Notes: generated from the sequence alone by a model not told the origin. A stretch of 6,103 nt of DNA from Lachnoclostridium phytofermentans (GCA_003526525.1 DPVV01000204.1:19227-25329), one strand, 5' to 3'; counted from the first letter of the stretch, positions 1-5,454 are shown. Numbers and translations are program-made.

Positions 1-2
1 AC

Positions 3-179
3 CTCATCCTTCTTTTTGGCAGCATATTGCTCGGTAAACTGCTTGATTTTACGCTGATTTTTACAGGAGTTCAGGTTGTTATATCAGTCTTTTCTACCTT
101 CGCCATTGTTATGCTTCTAAGTGCTGTAGCAAGCTATAAGCTAATTCGTACTGAGCCGGCGATAGCATTGAGAAAATAG
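3..179 (+). CDS. ABC transporter permease, FtsX/MacB type (C-terminal fragment)
   Basis: This is the 3' end of a gene that begins left of the window; 58 codons are open from position 3 to the TAG at 177-179. The fragment is strongly hydrophobic, with a likely last transmembrane helix over its residues 23-45 (VVISVFSTFAIVMLLSAVAS region). It ends in a short basic cytoplasmic tail, YKLIRTEPAIALRK. A final helix followed by a basic linker and a Pro-x-x-Ala-Leu-Arg tail is typical of FtsX-like permeases of the MacB/HrtB/DevC kind. These pair with an ATPase for export of small molecules or peptides, or for signalling. The substrate cannot be judged from this piece. The gene converges on the GH43 gene, with only 24 bases between the two stop codons. 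Family-level confidence is fair; no closer assignment is possible. Confidence 0.7.
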   Translation, partial: LILLFGSILLGKLLDFTLIFTGVQVVISVFSTFAIVMLLSAVASYKLIRTEPAIALRK

Positions 180-196
180 CGAGAGAAAGCTATTTT
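173..196. terminator. Candidate bidirectional terminator between convergent genes
   Basis: The arms AAAATAGC (173-180) and GCTATTTT (189-196) form a perfect 8-base inverted repeat with an 8-base loop. The left arm contains the TAG stop of the permease gene, and the GH43 stop lies 8 bases to the right. The T-rich right arm on either strand gives a terminator-like shape, and the position between two convergent genes fits. The stem is AT-rich with only two G:C pairs and has no separate long T-run, so it would be a weak terminator. Confidence 0.4.
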
Positions 197-203
197 GGGT
201 ATA

Positions 204-1742
204 CTAATCCTGATAATAAAAATAATCAAAATCTGCAGGTATTCTAGAACCACAACCACCGTTATTGGCATAGATTCCAACTAAGGTACCCGTATGACGC
301 TTTGGATCATCTGGAACTCCTTCGTCACATAGGTAGATACAGTGTTTTAATACACCAGCCAAAACCCAATTATTTCCATTGTAACTATAATAGAAACTAC
401 GAGTTAATTTATCAACAATAACTTTAAGATAAACTGCACTTTCCCTGATGTTAGGAACTTCCGCCATCAATTCCTCTCCATGATTTCGGTTAATCACAAG
501 CTGAAGTTTTCTACCACCCTCATAGCAGAGAGAAAATCTCGCATAAGTCGCAGTACTATAGTAGCAAGTCAAACCTGCCTGTTCTCCGTCTTTGGTTGGA
601 TGAAACTCTAATTTCGTTTCTGCTTCATAAGAAAGCTCTTGCTCTCTACGAACTAGAGTATTCTTAGCGCGAATCTCATCTAATTTACCATCCCTTGTCC
701 AGATACGAAAGAATCCTGGTCTCTCTGTTAAAGAACAGCTGCCATAATCAGGATTTCTAACAAACTCCCACTCTAAATTAAGTTTCTCTTCCTCAAAATT
801 GTCTTTTAGATTTCTCTCAAATACGCACTCTTTAAGGTCTGGTGCTATTTGTCTTTCACTTGGACCTTTCCCTTCATTGATGATAAACCAACCATCTTCT
901 GTCCAGGTTACTGGGTCAAGACCAGATTCCCTTCCAACGGTCGTATATCTTCCCTGATTTGGTCTACCAAGTAAATAATAAATCCACCAGTCACCATTCT
1001 GTGTCTGAACTAATTTTCCATGGCCGGTACGCTGAATAGGGGAATCCTCCTTAAACTGACGCAGAACTGGATTATAAGGGCACTCTTCATAAGGGCCATA
1101 AAGATTCTTGGAACGCGCCACATTAATTCCGTGACCATATCCAGTTCCTCCCTCTGCTACGATGGCATAATAATATCCATCCTTTTTCATAATGTGAGGG
1201 CCCTCTGGACAACGCTCACCAGTCCCTTCCCATGCTGCAACAGGATCTCCAATCACACGTTTCCCATCGTCACTTAATGGTATAACCGTTGCGGCCTTTG
1301 CAATCACCATATAGTGTTTTCCATCATCATCGATAAAGTGTGATGGGTCAATCGCATCAACTTCAAGCCAAGTAGGTGTAGAATAAGGACCTTCCGGCGT
1401 CTTTGAAGTAACTAAAAGCTGTCTACGGAGTACATTATTTCCTCTGGTACCGTCACCATTTAAACGAAGTGTCGCATAAATGTAAAAGGTTCCGTCATGG
1501 TATGAAATATCTGGTGCCCATATTCCGTGAGAATCCTTGGTATCTTCAAGTGGTAGATATTCTGGATCCGCAATTGCATGTCCTATTATGTGCCAGTGAA
1601 CCATATCCTTGGAATGAGAAATAGGGATCGCTGGGAAATACTGAAAGGAGGAATTCACCATGTAATAATCATCTCCGACGCGAATGACAGACGGATCTGG
1701 GAAAAAACCTCGTTGTACTGGATTACAATATTCTTGCCCCAC
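204..1742 (-). CDS. GH43 glycoside hydrolase (beta-xylosidase / alpha-L-arabinofuranosidase-like)
   Basis: This 512-residue protein has the architecture of clan GH-F family 43: an N-terminal five-bladed beta-propeller (about 5-300) and a C-terminal concanavalin-like domain of the GH43_C2 kind (about 310-512). The family triad is visible: base Asp16 in NPVQRGFFPDPS, pKa-modulating Asp132 in AIDPSHF, and acid Glu180 in RCPEGPH. His241 in the TGHG motif is probably the propeller-centre histidine. Such enzymes release xylose or arabinose from xylo- or arabino-oligosaccharides; sequence alone does not decide which. There is no signal peptide, so it should act in the cytoplasm on imported oligomers. 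The start is GTG at 1742: the next in-frame ATG (residue 28) would remove Asp16, and GGAGG sits 9 bases upstream. The GTG shares one base with the TAG of the preceding hydrolase gene, so translation is probably coupled. Length is normal for the family and no catalytic residue is missing. Confidence 0.93.
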   Translation of the reverse strand: MGQEYCNPVQRGFFPDPSVIRVGDDYYMVNSSFQYFPAIPISHSKDMVHWHIIGHAIADPEYLPLEDTKDSHGIWAPDISYHDGTFYIYATLRLNGDGTRGNNVLRRQLLVTSKTPEGPYSTPTWLEVDAIDPSHFIDDDGKHYMVIAKAATVIPLSDDGKRVIGDPVAAWEGTGERCPEGPHIMKKDGYYYAIVAEGGTGYGHGINVARSKNLYGPYEECPYNPVLRQFKEDSPIQRTGHGKLVQTQNGDWWIYYLLGRPNQGRYTTVGRESGLDPVTWTEDGWFIINEGKGPSERQIAPDLKECVFERNLKDNFEEEKLNLEWEFVRNPDYGSCSLTERPGFFRIWTRDGKLDEIRAKNTLVRREQELSYEAETKLEFHPTKDGEQAGLTCYYSTATYARFSLCYEGGRKLQLVINRNHGEELMAEVPNIRESAVYLKVIVDKLTRSFYYSYNGNNWVLAGVLKHCIYLCDEGVPDDPKRHTGTLVGIYANNGGCGSRIPADFDYFYYQD

Positions 1743-3172
1743 TATACCAAACCTCCATATGTTCTTGTCCCAGTAGCAAACCCCTCATAATCTTGTAAAA
1801 ACATCTCTGCTGCCTTCTTCATACAAATAGTTACCGTATCCTCTCGGAATACTAGCAGCATATTCATAGACGCAAAACACTCTTCTATGATATTCGTCTT
1901 AATATAAAGTACATCTTCCGTAAGCCATACTCCGGAGCACATGCAATCAAACTGTGTATCAGGGAATTTTTGATGAAACGCGCCCTTTAAATCGAAGGTC
2001 AACCTATGTGATTTTTGTTTCATTTTGTAATCAAAGTATCCGATTTCTCCATCGATAGCGACTGTTACTTCCTCTAACCCCATCTGATTTGGCTGCATAC
2101 TATAACTTTGTGCCATTGTCTTCTTTTCTTCTTTGTATGATTCAAACATTGAAGAAGCAACAGGGGCTTTTAGATGATTTATTATATCAGAAAGAGTTTC
2201 TTCTGAATCACCGAAAGAATCACTTTCTAGATATGGATATACTTGCTGATAAAATGCATCATATATATTTTTAAGTCCATCTGGAGAACCTTGTGTGTCC
2301 GCTGTGGTTGCAAATACAAAATTATGCTCTGGAAAACACACCGCAAGCTGCCCACCCATTCCGTAGAAACAAAATCCATTATGTCTTGTTTTCCATATTT
2401 GATATCCATAGCCAAATTGCTCATCAAGATATGGTTGCATTACTGTGTCTACCTGCTTTGTTGTTGCCTCCATTAGGTATTCTCTTGGTAATAACTGCTC
2501 TCCTCTATACTCGCCCATATGTAGACATACATTGGCTACTAATGCTAGGTCTCTTAGTGTACAAATCAGTCCAGAACCGCCCTGAGAAACCCCCATAGGA
2601 TCTTTTAGAATCTTTGCATCTTTGGAAAAACCAATGCGATCTAGGAATTTTACTCTCAAATAATCAAGTAACTCCATTCCAGTAAGTCTTTCTACTAAAG
2701 CGGATAGAACATGTGTCGAAGAGGTATCATAAGAAAAGATGGTACCCGGTTTATGAGAAGGCTCTACATGGAAAAATGATTCTACCCAGTCACCTTCTGG
2801 ATTTCTCTTATATGTCGTTGTATGGTGAGCTGATGTCATACAGAGCATATCACGAATTGTGGTTTCTTTAATCCATGGATGTACCCCAACTTTTGGTAAC
2901 TTATCCTCAAAATAAGTACAGATTGTATCTGTAAGTTTCAGCTTCCCTTCTTCCACAAGTAAGCCGATTGCAATTGAAGTAAAACTTTTTCCAACGGAAT
3001 ACATACGATGCATCGATTCTGCGCGAAATGGTTCCAAGTAACCCTCATAAATAACTTCATCCTCTTGCATCATAAGAAAACCATGTAGATTCACTCGGTC
3101 ATCCTGTATTTGTTTAAGAAATGACTTCACTGCTTTTTCCGGTATTAATTTTTTGTTCTCTGTCATACTCAT
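1742..3172 (-). CDS. Beta-lactamase-fold serine hydrolase (PF00144-like, probable esterase)
   Basis: This 476-residue protein carries the penicillin-binding-protein / class C beta-lactamase fold in residues 10-315. The nucleophile motif is Ser59-Val-Gly-Lys62 (MYSVGKSF). The second motif is Tyr148-Asp-Thr (FSYDTSSTHVLSALVERLTG). The third motif position is GMGGQ (271-275) rather than KTG or HTG, as in many non-beta-lactamase members such as NylB- and family VIII esterase-like proteins. No signal peptide or membrane segment is seen, which argues against a cell-wall or antibiotic role and for a cytoplasmic esterase or amidase. Residues 320-476 form an extra, probably beta-rich domain that I do not recognise. 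The first ATG is preferred because AAAGGAG lies 6 bases ahead; a second Met at codon 3 is possible. It is followed by GH43 with a one-base overlap, suggesting joint work on decorated oligosaccharides (inference). Substrate unknown. Confidence 0.85.
   Translation of the reverse strand: MSMTENKKLIPEKAVKSFLKQIQDDRVNLHGFLMMQEDEVIYEGYLEPFRAESMHRMYSVGKSFTSIAIGLLVEEGKLKLTDTICTYFEDKLPKVGVHPWIKETTIRDMLCMTSAHHTTTYKRNPEGDWVESFFHVEPSHKPGTIFSYDTSSTHVLSALVERLTGMELLDYLRVKFLDRIGFSKDAKILKDPMGVSQGGSGLICTLRDLALVANVCLHMGEYRGEQLLPREYLMEATTKQVDTVMQPYLDEQFGYGYQIWKTRHNGFCFYGMGGQLAVCFPEHNFVFATTADTQGSPDGLKNIYDAFYQQVYPYLESDSFGDSEETLSDIINHLKAPVASSMFESYKEEKKTMAQSYSMQPNQMGLEEVTVAIDGEIGYFDYKMKQKSHRLTFDLKGAFHQKFPDTQFDCMCSGVWLTEDVLYIKTNIIEECFASMNMLLVFREDTVTICMKKAAEMFLQDYEGFATGTRTYGGLV
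1752..1756 (-). promoter_or_regulatory. Ribosome binding site of the GH43 gene, inside the upstream gene
   Basis: On the minus strand GGAGG is followed by TTTGGTATA and then GTG, a 9-base spacing. The site lies within the last codons of the serine hydrolase gene (encoding YGGLV), whose TAG overlaps the GTG by one base. It supports the GTG start and points to translational coupling or reinitiation. Confidence 0.75.
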
Positions 3173-3193
3173 TTCTTACTCCTTTGTGGTAAA

Positions 3194-3222
3194 TTTATCC
3201 ATCATCCATTTTTTTCTGTAAA
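3194..3222 (-). promoter_or_regulatory. Weak promoter candidate for the serine hydrolase-GH43 pair
   Basis: On the minus strand TTTACA (3217-3222) and GATAAA (3194-3199) are separated by 17 bases. The first matches the sigma-A -35 consensus at 5 of 6 positions and the second the -10 at 4 of 6. A start about 7 bases further on would fall right at the AAAGGAG ribosome binding site, leaving an unusually short leader. That makes the call doubtful; read-through from the deaminase gene is the alternative. Confidence 0.25.
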
Positions 3223-3225
3223 GTG

Positions 3226-3290
3226 GATACTCGGAATCGCTTGCTACTTCCTCGTAACCCTACAGCAGCTCCGCTAAGAGGAGGGGGACA
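3226..3290. other. GC-richer, potentially structured segment in the deaminase-hydrolase gap
   Basis: This part of the 138-base gap is visibly richer in G and C than the A/T-rich flanks on both sides. Read on the plus strand, CTTCCTC (3247-3253) can pair with GAGGAGG (3278-3284), seven pairs including one U-G. A small inner hairpin, AGC-TCC-GCT (3267-3275), lies between the arms. On the minus-strand transcript the outer pairing is interrupted by a C-A mismatch. It could be a copy of an interspersed repeat, an attenuator-like leader or the remains of a gene. I recognise none of these with certainty. Confidence 0.3.
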
Positions 3291-3324
3291 TCTTTTGTAA
3301 GTGTATTACTTTAATATCCTCTTA
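3275..3324. repeat. Inverted repeat spanning the deaminase stop codon
   Basis: TAAGAGGA (3275-3282) and TCCTCTTA (3317-3324) are perfect 8-base inverted copies 34 bases apart. The right copy encodes part of the deaminase's last residues (VRGY) and the stop codon lies in the loop. There is no T-run after it in the direction of transcription, so it is not a standard terminator. It may influence transcript ends or be coincidental. Confidence 0.25.
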
Positions 3325-3799
3325 CACCCTCTAAAGATTCATCATTTTCAATCCAATCATTAACATCAATCGTACGATAATCTTCTTTGCTATCTCTAAT
3401 TACTACGGTATCAATTCCCGCATTAATAACCATACGTTTACACATGGAACAGCTATTAGCATTCTGAATATAAGTCATATCTGGCATTTCAAATCCCACC
3501 AGATAAAGCGTTGCTCCAAGCATCTTTTCTCTTGGTGCACTAATAATTGCATTTGCTTCTGCATGTACACTACGGCACAACTCATAACGTTCTCCTCGTG
3601 GTACCGAAAGCTTGGTGCGTATGCAAAAATTCAAATCAGAACAATTTGCTCTTCCTCTTGGAGCTCCGACATAACCGGTTGCAATAATCTCATCATTATT
3701 TACAATCACTGCTCCATAAATTCTTCTAAGACAAGTACTACGTTTGGAAACCGTTTCTGCAATATCAAGATAGTAATTCACTTTGTCTCTACGTTCCAT
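3311..3799 (-). CDS. dCMP deaminase-like zinc enzyme (ComEB / deoxycytidylate deaminase family)
   Basis: This 162-residue protein has the cytidine deaminase fold. The catalytic zinc site is His79-Ala-Glu81 (SVHAEANAI), with Glu81 as proton shuttle, plus Cys117 and Cys120 (NSCSMCKR). The usual PCxxC proline is replaced by Ser116. The N-terminal STCLRRIYGAVIV motif, then GAPRGRANCSDL and ELCRSVHAE, are hallmarks of dCMP deaminases; Cys23, Cys53, Cys59 and Cys75 could hold a structural zinc. The expected reaction is dCMP to dUMP plus ammonia in the cytoplasm, feeding thymidylate synthesis. A related cytosine-nucleotide substrate cannot be excluded. Length is normal. The ATG at 3799 is preceded by AAAAGGAG at 7 bases. 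No competence genes are adjacent, so a comEB name is not justified. It lies 138 bases ahead of the serine hydrolase gene on the same strand; cotranscription is possible but not shown. Confidence 0.85.
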   Translation of the reverse strand: MERRDKVNYYLDIAETVSKRSTCLRRIYGAVIVNNDEIIATGYVGAPRGRANCSDLNFCIRTKLSVPRGERYELCRSVHAEANAIISAPREKMLGATLYLVGFEMPDMTYIQNANSCSMCKRMVINAGIDTVVIRDSKEDYRTIDVNDWIENDESLEGVRGY

Positions 3800-3816
3800 A
3801 TGTTAACTCCTTTTCT

Positions 3817-3837
3817 GGCGTTTAACGCCTTACTATA
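3817..3837 (-). promoter_or_regulatory. Palindromic operator candidate and -10-like box before the deaminase gene
   Basis: GGCGTT and AACGCC flank a single T (3817-3829), a perfect 6-base-arm palindrome. It lies 2 bases upstream of the AAAAGGAG ribosome binding site (3807-3814). Just behind it on the minus strand is TATAGT (3832-3837), 5 of 6 to the -10 consensus but with no convincing -35. A start from this box would fall inside the palindrome, as expected for a repressor site. Alternatively it folds in RNA as a 5-pair hairpin with a 3-base loop next to the ribosome binding site. Confidence 0.35.
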
Positions 3838-3997
3838 ATGGTATAAGCTTGATTCTCTATTATCACCTAGAATAGCATACTGTTTTTTATTATACAAGAA
3901 AAAACAATTACGAATATAAGCTCATCTTCATATTTTTATATTGTCTGTTAATACTACATGTAAGAAATTGATACGTTAGATTATCACTTTTCATACG

Positions 3998-4023
3998 AAC
4001 AGCCATTACATGCCACTGCTGTT
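3998..4023. promoter_or_regulatory. Dyad overlapping the -35 box of the amidohydrolase promoter
   Basis: AACAGC (3998-4003) and GCTGTT (4018-4023) are perfect inverted 6-base arms 14 bases apart. The right arm ends on the first T of the TTGAGA -35 box. The layout fits a dimeric regulator site, but 6-base arms can arise by chance. Confidence 0.3.
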
Positions 4024-4050
4024 TGAGAATGTAGTCATAAAATATACAAT
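4023..4050 (+). promoter_or_regulatory. Sigma-A-type promoter of the amidohydrolase gene
   Basis: TTGAGA (4023-4028) and TACAAT (4045-4050) each match the consensus at 5 of 6 positions and are 16 bases apart. Transcription would begin near 4057, giving a leader of about 85 bases that contains two hairpins. It is the best promoter in the window. Confidence 0.6.
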
Positions 4051-4052
4051 AA

Positions 4053-4073
4053 AAAGCTCGTATCACGAACTTT
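4053..4073 (+). other. Short imperfect hairpin at the predicted leader start
   Basis: AAAG (4053-4056) pairs with CTTT (4070-4073) and TCGT (4058-4061) with ACGA (4065-4068), with one C-A mismatch and an ATC loop. It begins at about the predicted transcription start, so the outer arm may not be fully transcribed. It could stabilise the 5' end; function is unproven. Confidence 0.3.
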
Positions 4074-4097
4074 CCTCCGTCATGAATAAACTAATAT

Positions 4098-4123
4098 CCA
4101 TAGATCAATACTTGACTCTATGG
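4098..4123 (+). promoter_or_regulatory. Stable leader hairpin just upstream of the amidohydrolase ribosome binding site
   Basis: CCATAGATCAA (4098-4108) pairs fully with TTGA (4112-4115) plus TCTATGG (4117-4123). This gives 11 base pairs interrupted only by one bulged C (4116), with a 3-base TAC loop. The hairpin ends 6 bases before the AAGGAG ribosome binding site (4130-4135), which is 5 bases from the ATG. It has no T-run and so is not a terminator. A role in translation control, mRNA stability or protein binding is plausible. As DNA it could also be an operator. Confidence 0.5.
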
Positions 4124-4140
4124 TTAACTAAGGAGTCACT

Positions 4141-5319
4141 ATGAAACTACTAATTAAAAATGGAATAATTTTAACGATGTCCGGAACAATGTATCAACCC
4201 GGTGATCTTTTAATAGAGGACGGAAAAATTAAAAAAATCGCCCCTACTATCACAATTAGTGAGGAGGATTCACTTATTACCATTCCAGCAGCAAACTGTA
4301 TTGTGATGCCAGGTTTCATTGAAGCACATTGTCACGTCGGTATTGCTGAAGAAAAGAAAGGGAAAGAGGGAGACGACTCAAATGAGACAAGCGATCCGGT
4401 TACTCCATATCTACGGGCAATCGATGCTATCAATCCGCTTGATCCAGCTTTTCATGATGCCATTCGAACAGGTATTACAGGGATTATGGTAGGCCCGGGA
4501 AGTACCAATGTCGTAGGAGGACAATTTGCTTTTCTAAAAACAGCAGGTTCGAGATGCGTTGAGGACTTAGCTATATTAAATCCTGCAGCAATGAAGGTTG
4601 CATTTGGTGAAAATCCAAAATCCTTTTATGGTGAACAAGCTATGATGCCATTCACCCGAATGGGTATTGCGTTTTTACTTCGGGAAGAATTATGGAACGC
4701 CAAGCAATATCTTAAGAAAAAGAAGAAGGCAGAAGAAACTTTAGAGGAATTTGAGGAGGATTTTCGATTAGAGCCATGGATACCAGTCTTAGAAAAAAAG
4801 ATTCCCCTGAAAGCACATGTCCATCGTACGGATGACATCCTAACAGCAATACGAATCGCAAAGGAGTTTGATTTAACTATGACCTTAGATCACTGTACGG
4901 AAGGGCATCTAATCTCTGAGGAAATCTTAGCTTCTGGCTTCCCCGCTATTGTTGGTCCTGATCTTACTTCCCGCAATAAAATTGAAACACAAAACATGGG
5001 CTTTAAGACAGCGGGTGAACTTAGCAAGGCTGGTGTTATGGTTTCCATAACAACCGACCATCCGGTTAGTCTTATACAATCCCTTCCTATTTGCACTGGT
5101 CTAGCTGTTAAGAATGGGCTACCGATGGAGGAAGGACTAAAAGCTCTTACAATAAACGCTGCAAAAATATGTAGAGTTGACGATCGAATAGGAAGCCTTG
5201 AGGTAGGAAAAGATGCTGACATCGCCATCTTTGACGGAAACCCGCTCGAAGTCTTTACAAATTGTCTCTATACCATTATTGATGGTAAAATTGTTTATCA
5301 ATATCATAAACCAGAATGA
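4141..5319 (+). CDS. Metal-dependent amidohydrolase (imidazolonepropionase-like, COG1228 type)
   Basis: This 392-residue protein belongs to the amidohydrolase superfamily. The flanking beta-sandwich is formed by residues 1-55 and the C-terminal 350-390. The TIM-barrel starts with the metal motif His63-x-His65 (GFIEAHCHVG). Further metal or catalytic candidates are His226 and His228 (KAHVHR), His251 (LDHCTEGH), and Asp306 with His307 (ITTDHP). GSLEVGKDADIAIFDGNPL near the end is the usual superfamily C-terminal signature. A charged stretch at 191-209 (KKKKKAEETLEEFEEDF) lies before the fourth metal strand; relatives of this group carry a similar insert. No signal peptide is seen, so it should be cytoplasmic. 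The substrate is unknown: none of the histidine degradation genes is adjacent, so a hutI name is not justified. The ATG is fixed by AAGGAG at 5 bases. It appears monocistronic, with its own promoter, leader hairpin and downstream terminator. Confidence 0.9.
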   Translation: MKLLIKNGIILTMSGTMYQPGDLLIEDGKIKKIAPTITISEEDSLITIPAANCIVMPGFIEAHCHVGIAEEKKGKEGDDSNETSDPVTPYLRAIDAINPLDPAFHDAIRTGITGIMVGPGSTNVVGGQFAFLKTAGSRCVEDLAILNPAAMKVAFGENPKSFYGEQAMMPFTRMGIAFLLREELWNAKQYLKKKKKAEETLEEFEEDFRLEPWIPVLEKKIPLKAHVHRTDDILTAIRIAKEFDLTMTLDHCTEGHLISEEILASGFPAIVGPDLTSRNKIETQNMGFKTAGELSKAGVMVSITTDHPVSLIQSLPICTGLAVKNGLPMEEGLKALTINAAKICRVDDRIGSLEVGKDADIAIFDGNPLEVFTNCLYTIIDGKIVYQYHKPE

Positions 5320-5454
5320 AAGGGGCCCATTTTCCGGAAAAATTGCATCTTGGAATGAAATGTTATGGTTAACGAAACATTGGTTTGAACTAGAATCGTT
5401 AATGTTTACAAAATGAGCATTTTGCTCCTAATGGAATAGCAAGAATAATCAAGC
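5320..5454. other. Amidohydrolase 3' flank with overlapping inverted repeats
   Basis: This stretch lies between the amidohydrolase stop and the strong terminator. It holds TTAACG (5369-5374) paired with CGTTAA (5397-5402), and AAACATT (5375-5381) paired with AATGTTT (5401-5407). The two right arms share bases, so the pairings exclude each other. A further palindrome, CAAAATG-AG-CATTTTG, occupies 5409-5424. No gene with a ribosome binding site is seen; an overlapping open frame running to 5416 is a frame shadow. Confidence 0.4.

Larger units (their letters stand above)
3800..4140. other. Divergent intergenic region (341 bases)
   Basis: This AT-rich stretch separates the leftward deaminase gene from the rightward amidohydrolase gene and holds the control elements of both. 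On the deaminase side are the ribosome binding site, the 13-base palindrome and a perfect TATAAT on the minus strand (3889-3894), the last without a good -35. On the amidohydrolase side are a dyad, a promoter, two hairpins and a ribosome binding site, listed separately. The middle, about 3900-3995, shows only low-complexity A/T sequence. No open frame with a credible ribosome binding site was found. Confidence 0.7.

Noticed and set aside
2089..2598. Open frames on both strands inside the serine hydrolase gene (up to 101 codons)
   Set aside because: They lie fully within a well-supported gene, have no recognisable family features and no convincing ribosome binding sites. They are frame shadows.
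1742..3172. Antibiotic-resistance beta-lactamase
   Set aside because: There is no signal peptide, the KTG/HTG motif is absent, an extra C-terminal domain is present, and the gene is coupled to a sugar hydrolase. A resistance role is unlikely.
3563..3838. 91-codon plus-strand frame antisense to the deaminase
   Set aside because: It covers the conserved zinc-site codons of the deaminase and has no domain-like content.
3889..3894. Perfect TATAAT on the minus strand upstream of the deaminase
   Set aside because: No acceptable -35 or extended -10 sequence lies at the right distance. It is kept only as a remark in the intergenic entry.
3913..3942. AATATAA/TTATATT inverted repeat in the divergent region
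   Set aside because: It is made only of A and T in AT-rich DNA, so a 7-base match is expected by chance.
4890..5228. 112-codon minus-strand frame inside the amidohydrolase gene
   Set aside because: It is antisense to a gene with intact motifs, and its translation is Ser/Pro/Arg-rich as shadow frames usually are.
5360..5385. Possible catabolite-control (cre-like) site around TGGTTAACGAAACA
   Set aside because: The spacing between the TG and the CG core does not fit the cre consensus, and it lies downstream of a gene.
5213..5416. 67-codon plus-strand frame overlapping the amidohydrolase end and running past it
   Set aside because: Most of it is a shadow of the amidohydrolase C-terminal signature. 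The part beyond the stop lacks its own start site, so it is not evidence of a frameshift: the amidohydrolase ends at the normal family length.
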